A stretch of 64,000 bases of DNA from JAAYUD01 sp041907665. Its GTDB lineage: Bacteria; Bacteroidota; Bacteroidia; Bacteroidales; Bacteroidaceae. Position numbers and translations under genes: made by a program. Location of the stretch: the NCBI GenBank assembly GCA_041907665.1, contig JAYRGW010000001.1, forward strand, positions 199,991 to 263,990, in the 5' to 3' direction. Under the pieces are notes generated by a model. The model did not search any database. It saw only the letters and a list, made by a program, of their open reading frames with translations, and was not told the DNA's origin. Positions 1 to 7,315 of this stretch are shown here, in pieces; positions within the stretch are counted from its first letter, which is position 1, and every line of letters starts with the position of its first letter.

Positions 1-1183
1 CACTCACTCCCGTCAAATCGTCTTTCCCATAGCGGTACCAGTTCGAGTCGTTTGGATCGATGATGCTGTGTGGATATTTTGACTCGAGTACTGAAAGAGA
101 TGATACGTCCGACGCGCTGGAACTATCCGTTACTTTATCTTCACTACTTATTTTTACGGCCATATACTTTTCCGGAAAAATAATTTCCGGTTCCGATGTA
201 GTATAGAGGGTGATATCGATGCCCGAGTCTGTTGCCATTATATCATTGAATAGTTCGATATCCATCGTCTTTGACACTTCATCCGGGATAAATTCACAAC
301 AGAATTTTTTTCGAAATAAATCGAGTATCACGGATATCTTACAGTTTGGAACGAGATCTGCAATCTGGATATTGCCATTGACCAAAGAATCCATCGTATT
401 GTTGATAAATACCATATTTGTAAATGGCAAAGTCTTTGTGAAAAAGTTATCTTTCAAGGTATAGCCCAGGTAAGTGAATATTCGTTGCAATAGATAATTG
501 GCGCGAATGAAGGGAGTGATGTAGTAGCCTGGGCTAAGTGCTACTGTGTCATCACCAACTTTTTCAGTCCGACTTTTTGCATTATAAAAATCGGAACTGT
601 CAGAGGGTGCGTCAACGAAGATATCACTACTAAAGTACCCCCATCGATTAAGGAACTTATACCCTTTGCTTTGAAAGTAATTGATACGCCTAGTGAAATT
701 AGTACCTTCTACTTCACTGTAATCGATGAGTACCGGGAAGATAGCATAGTTTGGATTATTACCACTTATAAGTGTCCGGCAGAAAGCGATGCCTTCTTCT
801 ACAGTAGTCACTCCAGGTATAGACTCGGTACCGAAAACATCTTTCAGATTAAGATCAGATAATTTGGTGTAGAAAGATCCTTCATTGAGATAAAACGAAG
901 TCGAGATATTCTCCTTTTTTTTCGATGATAGTATGGCTTGTCGACAGACCATATAAAAGTCTTTATCGATGATTGCCGCATCGATGTTAGCTTGTTGCTT
1001 AATTGTCGCAGCAAGATCTTCTTGATAGGAGAGGAGTGCCCGGTTATATTCGCTTGCCGGTATGTTGAGCGGTAATGACTGCTCTCCGTACGTGTTGAAA
1101 AAAGGATTCGGTCTTTCTATTTCGATTGCTGTGTCTGGAGTCAACTGATATGGTTTGCCAGATAGTATATGTATTATTTTCAT
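1..1183 (-). CDS. Phage tail/baseplate-type protein, partial (runs off window)
   Basis: An uninterrupted minus-strand frame runs from an ATG at 1183 off the left edge, giving at least 394 residues that begin MKIIHILSGKPYQLTPDT. The ATG overlaps the stop of the tape-measure gene by 4 bp (ATGA), so the two are translationally coupled. No membrane segment or known catalytic motif is visible. In tailed phages the gene directly after the tape measure usually encodes a distal-tail or baseplate hub protein, and I infer that role from position only. The C-terminus is missing because the window ends, not because the gene is broken. Confidence 0.75.
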   Translation of the reverse strand, partial: MKIIHILSGKPYQLTPDTAIEIERPNPFFNTYGEQSLPLNIPASEYNRALLSYQEDLAATIKQQANIDAAIIDKDFYMVCRQAILSSKKKENISTSFYLNEGSFYTKLSDLNLKDVFGTESIPGVTTVEEGIAFCRTLISGNNPNYAIFPVLIDYSEVEGTNFTRRINYFQSKGYKFLNRWGYFSSDIFVDAPSDSSDFYNAKSRTEKVGDDTVALSPGYYITPFIRANYLLQRIFTYLGYTLKDNFFTKTLPFTNMVFINNTMDSLVNGNIQIADLVPNCKISVILDLFRKKFCCEFIPDEVSKTMDIELFNDIMATDSGIDITLYTTSEPEIIFPEKYMAVKISSEDKVTDSSSASDVSSLSVLESKYPHSIIDPNDSNWYRYGKDDLTGVS

Positions 1184-4100
1184 TTGCTACCTATGTTTCT
1201 TGATTTATTCCTTAAGTTTTGTTGTTCTTCGAGTTCGGTAAGGACTACCGTAGCATGTATGCCGGCGCTAAGTGTGTCACTGAGTTGCTTTGCCGCTTTT
1301 TCTAATCTGGAAGTGTCGCCTGGTACCAACGTTGGCATGCTCTGATTGTTACTGATGCTTCCTCCGCTCGAACGACCGGAGACTTTGCTTTGTATTACTT
1401 TGTTGAAGTCAAGTGTTTTAATGTTTCCTGCTTGTTGCGCCTGGTCAAGAACAGAAAGAAAAGGGGCTATTGTTGGATTAGTAACAGCTGCATTACTGGC
1501 TATCCATTCTTTCGATTCTTTACCTTCTCCGACGATGACCGTAGGCTTATCGACAAATCCTCTTTTATCCGGATCATATTTTGCATTGAAGATTTTGCCA
1601 TCCTGTTCGCGTTCGACCAAAATACTACCACCGCTTTCACGTCCGGTAGCTACACGCGACACAGAAGATCCGGAAGATGTGGATCCGACCGTCATGTGTT
1701 TTACTTTGTCACGTTCAGCTTTTGCGGATTTTAATTGCATGAGACCTGTGACTGTGAGGAAGGCTGCAGATATCGCCCCGCCGATAGGGCCAAGATCTGC
1801 AAATGCTTTCATGATACTGACTGCTGTGTCGGCTATGATCTGTGAGCATTTTACAGCGAAATTGATATCTGCATATTTTTTCTGGACAGCTAGCTTTTTG
1901 GCCTCTTTCTCATTCTCCAACTTTTCTACCTGTTCGGAGTTGCCCTGTGCTGCTGATATCTCGGCATCATATTTGGCGTCTATTTCATCTTCTTCCGATT
2001 GTTGCATGGCTTGGAATGCATTAGAAAATAGATTCCCATAATATTGAGCTTGTTGTTTATAAGATTCCGCGCTAGCTGCCAGCTTTTGCGCTTCAGCTTC
2101 TTGATGAGTCAGTATCCCTTCTTTCTCATATTTATCGATTTCGGTGATTTGATTTTTAAGAACTTTCTGGTACTCTTGAATGCCATATTTCTGTCGAATT
2201 TCAAGAATCTTTTGTTGATGATCCTGCTCGAGTTTCTCACTTGCGCTTTTATACGCAGTATCCAAAGACGTCTGACTCATCAAAGGAGCACCTGTTTTTG
2301 CTGCATTATCGTTGTTCGATTTAATATAATCTTTGCCTGCGTTATACGTTGACTTTAGAAACGTCTTTTGCAACTTGTAATCCGTCTCGATCGAATTGCC
2401 ACCACCCATATCGTTAAGTTTATCGAGCGATTCTTTATAGCCTGCGGTCGATTTTTTAACGATTTCCATCCGAGCGTTGGCTGCGTCTGTATCTGCTTTG
2501 ATTATTTCCTGATTGGCTGCAGTAACGGTATCTTTTTTCAACTTCCCATTTTTCAACTCTTCTGCGTTCACTAATTCGAAATAATTCTTTTGGACTTGCA
2601 GACGACATTCAGCTGCTCCAGATTCGATGACAAGAAGTTGGTTATCGTGTTCTTCTTGGGTGATAAGTCCATTGGCTAGCTTATTATCGTTTATTGCTTT
2701 TTGACTGGCTACTTCTTCTTCTACATTTTTCAGATCCTCTTCTCTATATTTTTGTAACAGCCCAATTTTGTTTTTGTCAATATTCGTTTCTGCTTGAGCT
2801 TGTTTCGTCTCGGCTTCCACCAATTCTTTATTATAAGCTGCACGCTTTTTTATATCTTTCGTCGATGCGAGATAAGACTGTAGATGAGCTATTCGACTTT
2901 GGTAATATTCGATATCGCTTTGGCCCGTCGATATATTTATTTGCTCTTCCATCAGTTCCCGGTCTTGCCCATATTTTTTAATTGCGTTTAGCTCTTTCTC
3001 GTGTGCCGATTGCATATTCTGCAGTGCAATCTGATTTGGATCCACAGCATTTTTCTTCTTATTTTTTTCTTTAGTAGACGTTGTGTCGAATAATGATAAT
3101 TCGTCCTTAGGAGTAGTCGGCACTGCTTCATTTGCAGCACCAGCCATTTGATCAAGTCTTTTCCTTGCATCCACTTGCCACTTTTCGAAGACTTTAATGC
3201 TGCCTTCTGTTTGATTCAATTTCTTTTGAGTATCGTCGATGGTTCTTTGGTAGGCATTAGACTGACTATAGTCTTTTCCGCCACCAACGACGACAGCGCC
3301 GGCAGAACTGTTCATCACTACAGCATTTTTGGCTGGAGTTTTATCTTCAATGCCTCGCCGTATTTTATGCATCGTTTTGTAGCGATTGAGTGTTTCCTGT
3401 TGCATCTCCTGATCAGTATACAACTTTTTAAGCTGATCTCCTGATGCTTCTAATATTAGCTTTGCACGAAGCTGTCGCAAATAGTTCTTCAAGGCACCGG
3501 TATTATCATTGATCAGCTTTCCTTCTTGGGTAAGTGTGGCGTGGTATCCGGGAGCAATTTTTTTTAGTTCCGTCAGAGCATTATAACGTTCCTGATAGGA
3601 TAATTTGGAATCATGAACGGTCTTTGATAATTGTTCGACAGTCGCTTTTTCTTCAGCATATTTTTTATTGATTTCTCCACTCACACGCATCGCGTCCTTT
3701 TGCGCTTGAGTAAGTTCTTTGTTCTTAACTGAAAAATATATGAGTGCTGCTCCGGCAGCTATTATGACTGTCGCGAGTAGTATCCATGGATCGGTTTTTG
3801 ATATGGCAGTGAAAGCTATCCAAGCTTCTTTGGCTTTTTGAATATCACCGGTCAATAACATCATCGCAGCTCTAAGAAGAAGCATGGCAGACGTAAGGGC
3901 TCTACTTACTACTGAAGATGCAGCTTCCGTAGTCGCGAAGGCCTTTTGAGCTATACTTGCTTCTGTTGTACGGAGTGCTACCAGTTTAGTCGCTGCGGAT
4001 AAGGCGTTGGTATATATTGTCCGAATAACAAGTGTTTTATTCCCGGCAGAAATGAGCATGTTGTGATATCCCATATACATATTATGTATCTTCATGGCGG

Positions 4101-5286
4101 CGTTGTATAGTCCATAGGCTACAGTTACGACCCCGAGTGCTCCGGCTACGATTAGTAATCCTTTTCTATGTTCGCTTGCCCATACCAATTCTTTGGCAGA
4201 CCAGACAAGGATCTGTTGTGTCAATGCGACATATTGGGCTTTGATAGGACGTAGCTGATCTCCGAGTTTTACTTGTTCGTTGGCTAGTTCTGCCGTTCGT
4301 TTTTTAGCGGCATCGGCAGCAGACACATAATCACCCCCGGCTTTCTGTATTTGTTGATCTATCGTTTCGTTGAGCCCGAGAATATAGTTACCGTTCGTTT
4401 TTATGTTATTCTTCAGTTCCGTAACGTTAAGTCCTAAAGCTGCAAGCTTTTTAGTAGATTGTTTTCCTATTCCAGTAATGATCGCGTCGGCCAGTTCATT
4501 AAAGTCGCGTCCTGTCTGATTGGCGCGGAGATGGGCGAACTCCAGATATTTAGAAAGGTTTTGTAATGGTATGCTGAAGGTGTGGGCCAGATTGACTTTT
4601 TGCATTATTTCCACATCAGTCATCGTTCCATGTACCGTTTTGCGAAGATTGTCGAGTAACCCTGGTTCATTAAGCCTTGCGAAAGCTTTTTTTATGCCGT
4701 CCGCTTTGGCTGAAACGCTGACAGCTTCGTTTGCAAACGATTTCATTTTTGCTATGTACCGATCGAATAGAAGTGCTGCCTGATTTCCTGCAACGTTTCC
4801 GATGACATTGAACACATTGAATTTTTTATAGGAGTCGGATAACATTGAAGAGACTTTTTTGCCCGACAATGTGAGATTATCCATTTGTGTACGTGTCTTT
4901 TGCAGGTCGGTATTAAGTTTTTCCCATTGTTCTGGACGCAGATTTTTAGAGGTATTGTTAAGCTGCTTTTGCAAATCTTTTGCACGAGACTTCAATTGCG
5001 CCATCGTAAGATTTTCCAGGCCCATTTGCTTTGTGAGTTGTGCCATCGCAGAATTATTTTTCGAGATGGCGTCTTTGTTTTTCAGCAACTCAATACTTAG
5101 TTGCTGAAATTGCGCAGAGTCTTTTTTGCCTGCAGCCTCTAGTTGTGTGAGTATAGTCTTTAGTTGCCTGTTTCGATCAGCAAGTTCGAAAGAACTTTGC
5201 TTAAGTTTATTCATCTCTTTCTCTGCTCCAGAAGCATCGAGAGAAAGAATCCATTTTATTTCATCTTCAGAAAGTCTTTTGCCCAT
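1180..5286 (-). CDS. Phage tail tape measure protein
   Basis: A 1368-residue protein, by far the longest in the late region, as expected of the ruler that sets tail length and helps DNA pass through the host envelope. The first 150 residues are charged and helical (coiled-coil-like, rich in K, Q, E and L). Two hydrophobic stretches lie near residues 375-395 (GLLIVAGALGVVTVAYG) and near 500-520 (ILLATVIIAAGAALIYF). A long coiled-coil section follows, rich in Q, E, K and A, and the last 150 residues are rich in G and S. Several small genes precede it and a tail-type gene overlaps its stop. The size, the helical composition and the central membrane segments together make the assignment firm; the presence of such a protein implies a siphovirus- or myovirus-like virion. 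Confidence 0.88.
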   Translation of the reverse strand: MGKRLSEDEIKWILSLDASGAEKEMNKLKQSSFELADRNRQLKTILTQLEAAGKKDSAQFQQLSIELLKNKDAISKNNSAMAQLTKQMGLENLTMAQLKSRAKDLQKQLNNTSKNLRPEQWEKLNTDLQKTRTQMDNLTLSGKKVSSMLSDSYKKFNVFNVIGNVAGNQAALLFDRYIAKMKSFANEAVSVSAKADGIKKAFARLNEPGLLDNLRKTVHGTMTDVEIMQKVNLAHTFSIPLQNLSKYLEFAHLRANQTGRDFNELADAIITGIGKQSTKKLAALGLNVTELKNNIKTNGNYILGLNETIDQQIQKAGGDYVSAADAAKKRTAELANEQVKLGDQLRPIKAQYVALTQQILVWSAKELVWASEHRKGLLIVAGALGVVTVAYGLYNAAMKIHNMYMGYHNMLISAGNKTLVIRTIYTNALSAATKLVALRTTEASIAQKAFATTEAASSVVSRALTSAMLLLRAAMMLLTGDIQKAKEAWIAFTAISKTDPWILLATVIIAAGAALIYFSVKNKELTQAQKDAMRVSGEINKKYAEEKATVEQLSKTVHDSKLSYQERYNALTELKKIAPGYHATLTQEGKLINDNTGALKNYLRQLRAKLILEASGDQLKKLYTDQEMQQETLNRYKTMHKIRRGIEDKTPAKNAVVMNSSAGAVVVGGGKDYSQSNAYQRTIDDTQKKLNQTEGSIKVFEKWQVDARKRLDQMAGAANEAVPTTPKDELSLFDTTSTKEKNKKKNAVDPNQIALQNMQSAHEKELNAIKKYGQDRELMEEQINISTGQSDIEYYQSRIAHLQSYLASTKDIKKRAAYNKELVEAETKQAQAETNIDKNKIGLLQKYREEDLKNVEEEVASQKAINDNKLANGLITQEEHDNQLLVIESGAAECRLQVQKNYFELVNAEELKNGKLKKDTVTAANQEIIKADTDAANARMEIVKKSTAGYKESLDKLNDMGGGNSIETDYKLQKTFLKSTYNAGKDYIKSNNDNAAKTGAPLMSQTSLDTAYKSASEKLEQDHQQKILEIRQKYGIQEYQKVLKNQITEIDKYEKEGILTHQEAEAQKLAASAESYKQQAQYYGNLFSNAFQAMQQSEEDEIDAKYDAEISAAQGNSEQVEKLENEKEAKKLAVQKKYADINFAVKCSQIIADTAVSIMKAFADLGPIGGAISAAFLTVTGLMQLKSAKAERDKVKHMTVGSTSSGSSVSRVATGRESGGSILVEREQDGKIFNAKYDPDKRGFVDKPTVIVGEGKESKEWIASNAAVTNPTIAPFLSVLDQAQQAGNIKTLDFNKVIQSKVSGRSSGGSISNNQSMPTLVPGDTSRLEKAAKQLSDTLSAGIHATVVLTELEEQQNLRNKSRNIGSK

Positions 5287-5359
5287 ATCGGTATATCTTT
5301 ACTTTTTACAGTAAAAATAGCCGGTATGGGCAAAATCTTAAAGTACAAATACGGTTAGG

Positions 5360-5539
5360 TTAGCTCCACATCATAGCAATAAAGGGGACTGCTAAAAATG
5401 GTGTTATGATAACAGATAAAAGATAAGCGCACTTGGCTTTATCTCCGTGCCATTGATAGGGAACAAAGAAAAATGCTAATACCAAATTGGCAATGACCCA
5501 AATAAGGGCTACCCCAAATATCGTTAATAAGAAATCCAT
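5360..5539 (-). CDS. Small two-segment membrane protein, phage
   Basis: A 59-residue protein. I chose the ATG at 5539 (MDFLLTIFGVALIW) because the longer frame would need a TTG start 30 bases upstream. Nearly the whole chain is two hydrophobic helices separated by the short polar stretch YQWHGDKAK. It lies just upstream of the tape measure. Small membrane proteins in this place could be holin-like or envelope proteins; nothing in the sequence decides this, and no endolysin is visible nearby. Confidence 0.5.
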   Translation of the reverse strand: MDFLLTIFGVALIWVIANLVLAFFFVPYQWHGDKAKCAYLLSVIITPFLAVPFIAMMWS

Positions 5540-5599
5540 ATCTTTTCTTTTTTGTGCTAAGATAAACAAATAAGACTTTACATAAAAGGATTGCGCGCA

Positions 5600-5836
5600 T
5601 TATTTCGCTACAAAACTGGATATATCCATTCTGATCGCGCGGATATCGCGGAGCATCGATATTAGTTTTTCCATGTTGATATCGACAACCGACAGTACGT
5701 TTTCGTTTAGAAAGTATCCGCTAACTTCGTCCAGGAGTTTGATATAATATTGTGCGAGCTCGCCATCATCTTCCTGGTACCGGGAAATCGTTTCTTGCAA
5801 TTGCTCCGGTAGATTAATATTAATCTTCTTCTCCAT
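5600..5836 (-). CDS. Small phage protein of unknown function
   Basis: A 78-residue protein starting MEKKININLPEQLQ. The ATG at 5836 is preceded by an unusually good Shine-Dalgarno stretch (GGAGGAGG), so this start is preferred over one 33 bases upstream. The start lies 17 bases inside the end of the preceding gene, which indicates coupling. The protein is soluble, helical and acidic, with no motif I recognise. It belongs to the set of small genes just before the tape measure, where tail-assembly chaperones are often found, but there is no slippery site here. Confidence 0.55.
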   Translation of the reverse strand: MEKKININLPEQLQETISRYQEDDGELAQYYIKLLDEVSGYFLNENVLSVVDINMEKLISMLRDIRAIRMDISSFVAK

Positions 5837-6173
5837 TGTCGTCCTCCTCCTTATTGTTGGGCTTTCCATATTGATTGAACCTGCAGATCATATCTTCATT
5901 TCCATAATATAGATAAATGCTGTTGACGTCGTTGTAATAGGAAGTCTGAAACCCCTTTTCTATTCTCAGGTTTTTGGTACCGGATTTAAATGCAGAGGAT
6001 TTAAGTGCATTAAAGCTATCTGATATCTTATCGTATGCTTCTTCGAATGTCAGGCACTTTTGCGCACATTCTTCAAAACATTTTTTCATTTCTTCGAAAG
6101 CCCGATTAGGAGCTTTGCGATGGTCTACATATTCAATGATTTTCTCTTCGTGAGATATATTAAGAAGATTCAT
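5820..6173 (-). CDS. Phage protein of unknown function (117 aa)
   Basis: A 117-residue soluble protein (starts MNLLNISHEEK) with a strongly acidic tail (NKEEDDNGEED). Its ATG overlaps the stop of the 84-residue membrane protein by 4 bp and its end overlaps the next gene, so it sits in a tightly coupled run of small genes leading to the tape measure. The acidic tail contains the Shine-Dalgarno site of the following gene. I do not recognise the family. Confidence 0.55.
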   Translation of the reverse strand: MNLLNISHEEKIIEYVDHRKAPNRAFEEMKKCFEECAQKCLTFEEAYDKISDSFNALKSSAFKSGTKNLRIEKGFQTSYYNDVNSIYLYYGNEDMICRFNQYGKPNNKEEDDNGEED

Positions 6174-6424
6174 TTGTTACCTCCTTTCGCCTTATATATG
6201 CACCAGGCAGCAATAGGTATTGCGTATGGTATTATCAGGCTAATGGCGAGCGTATATACAGCCAGTGAATTGAAGGCATCACTCTTAGTCTTTATCTTCA
6301 ATTCTTCCGGCATATAGCGATTGTAGAAATTAATGACCTTAGAGCAAACAAGGTGCCAGTTGATTCTTTTAGCTCTCTTGGCCGGAGCTGGGAGAAGGAG
6401 CATTCCCATTTGATTTGTTTTCAT
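6170..6424 (-). CDS. Small membrane protein, first gene after the cargo region
   Basis: An 84-residue protein with a basic N-terminal half and one or two hydrophobic helices near residues 53-77 (LAVYTLAISLIIPYAIPIAAW). It starts the tail-gene run that resumes after the AT-rich cargo. Its ATG lies only three bases downstream (minus strand) of a 14-bp repeat that can pair with the loop of the neighbouring predicted small RNA, and there is no Shine-Dalgarno site. Its translation could therefore be affected by that RNA structure. Function unknown. Confidence 0.5.
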   Translation of the reverse strand: MKTNQMGMLLLPAPAKRAKRINWHLVCSKVINFYNRYMPEELKIKTKSDAFNSLAVYTLAISLIIPYAIPIAAWCIYKAKGGNK

Positions 6425-6427
6425 GTA

Positions 6428-6630
6428 GTACTGAGTTTGACATTTTTAGACAGAAAAACGGCTGCCATTCCCCGTCGTCAAACTCAGTACAGTTATACCC
6501 CGAAGAGCAAAAAAGTACAAGGAAGGCAGCCGCTATAATTTAGGCTATGGGCATAAAAAAAGCCCACTGTTAAAAATGGAGCTGTAACCGCGCTCAATCG
6601 GGTATGCATAACGCATACTGAGTTTGACAT
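6428..6630. repeat. Three copies of TACTGAGTTTGACAT around small RNA copy 1
   Basis: The 15-mer TACTGAGTTTGACAT occurs at 6429-6443 and again at 6616-6630 in the same orientation, one on each side of the conserved RNA core. A 14-bp inverted copy (GTCAAACTCAGTAC, 6477-6490) lies between them and is a perfect complement of 6428-6441. In the minus-strand RNA the central copy could pair with either outer copy. The second RNA copy at 37 kb lacks these repeats. Confidence 0.7.
6452..6626 (-). ncRNA. Predicted small RNA, copy 1 (own promoter and intrinsic terminator)
   Basis: On the minus strand a promoter (6633-6663) is followed by about 170 nt with two hairpins: a TGGGC/GCCCA stem with a T-rich loop (about 6548-6566), and a long-range stem CGGCTGCC/GGCAGCCG (6525-6532 with 6459-6466) followed by TTTTT at 6458-6454, an intrinsic terminator. 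The same layout recurs at 37023-37182, where the 8-bp stem reads CGACTGCC/GGCAGTCG: one pair changed on both sides, which supports RNA structure. Sequence similarity extends from 6441 to 6588. I do not recognise the family. It could also be a long leader of the 6170-6424 gene. Confidence 0.55.
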
Positions 6631-6632
6631 CA

Positions 6633-6663
6633 CAAATATCGAAATAATATTTGAGATGGCAAA
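6633..6663 (-). promoter_or_regulatory. Bacteroidetes-type promoter for small RNA copy 1
   Basis: Minus strand: TTTG (6663-6660), 21 bases, then TATTTG (6638-6633). This matches the -33 TTTG and -7 TAnnTTTG pattern of Bacteroidetes with one mismatch in the -7 box (GATATTTG). The predicted start is near 6626. Copy 2 of the RNA has the same geometry. Confidence 0.5.
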
Positions 6664-6793
6664 GGGAAAGGGGAGATTTTTTTATCGATTCAAGAATTGT
6701 ACCAATATCAGATGTCTTATAATAGATTTAGAGAAAAATCAAATAGAATCTTTTTGTTTTTCCCATTGAATTAAGTATATAGTTAAATCACAT

Positions 6794-7315
6794 TTATTCT
6801 TTAAATTTATCAATAAATTCAGAGTGTATCATCTTTATTATCTTTATAATATTTCTATCTATGCTCTCTAAATCTTTTGTTACTTCATCAAAATCGTTTA
6901 AATTTAGAGATATGTGTGCATTAGATATACATTCTAATTTTGGATGTTTTATATGGATATGTGGATATTTTTTATATGATTCTTTCTTTTCATCTAGATC
7001 TAGATGAAAAGAAAGAATTTCATTAACGTCTTTATAGCTTTCCTTTTTTACTATTTTTAGATATATTTTTCTAAGTTCCCAGTTTATATTATCTTTGAGC
7101 ATCCACATTTCTTTATAGTTAGCTTTAATGTGTTCATTCGTAGTATTGACTAAGAAATGTGAATCGTTTCCCGCTGATTGGTCTTTTGCATATAAGGTAG
7201 TACAAGCAGCTTTTCTTTCACGACCTATTGATATATTGGGATTGATTTTTATTAAATTCTTTCTCAATTCATTTGAACGTTTTGAGAGTTCTTTTTCTTC
7301 AATTATAATAGTCAT
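6794..7315 (-). CDS. Unknown protein coupled to the cargo DNA methylase (173 aa)
   Basis: A 173-residue soluble, lysine- and isoleucine-rich protein. Its start overlaps the end of the methylase gene by 17 bp, so it is part of the same transcript. A histidine-rich stretch (KKYPHIHIKHPKLE, about residues 115-128) followed by NAHISLNL is the only notable motif. I do not recognise the family. Because it always has to be made with the methylase, it could be a nuclease, a specificity partner or an immunity factor; nothing visible decides. It is as AT-rich as the rest of the cargo. Confidence 0.6.
   Translation of the reverse strand: MTIIIEEKELSKRSNELRKNLIKINPNISIGRERKAACTTLYAKDQSAGNDSHFLVNTTNEHIKANYKEMWMLKDNINWELRKIYLKIVKKESYKDVNEILSFHLDLDEKKESYKKYPHIHIKHPKLECISNAHISLNLNDFDEVTKDLESIDRNIIKIIKMIHSEFIDKFKE

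Noticed and set aside
1346..2041. 231-aa plus-strand open frame
   Set aside because: It lies wholly inside the tape-measure gene on the opposite strand and has no family-like pattern; a shadow frame.
6452..6626. Retron or group II intron RNA
   Set aside because: No reverse transcriptase gene is present in the window and no intron domain V-like hairpin is visible.
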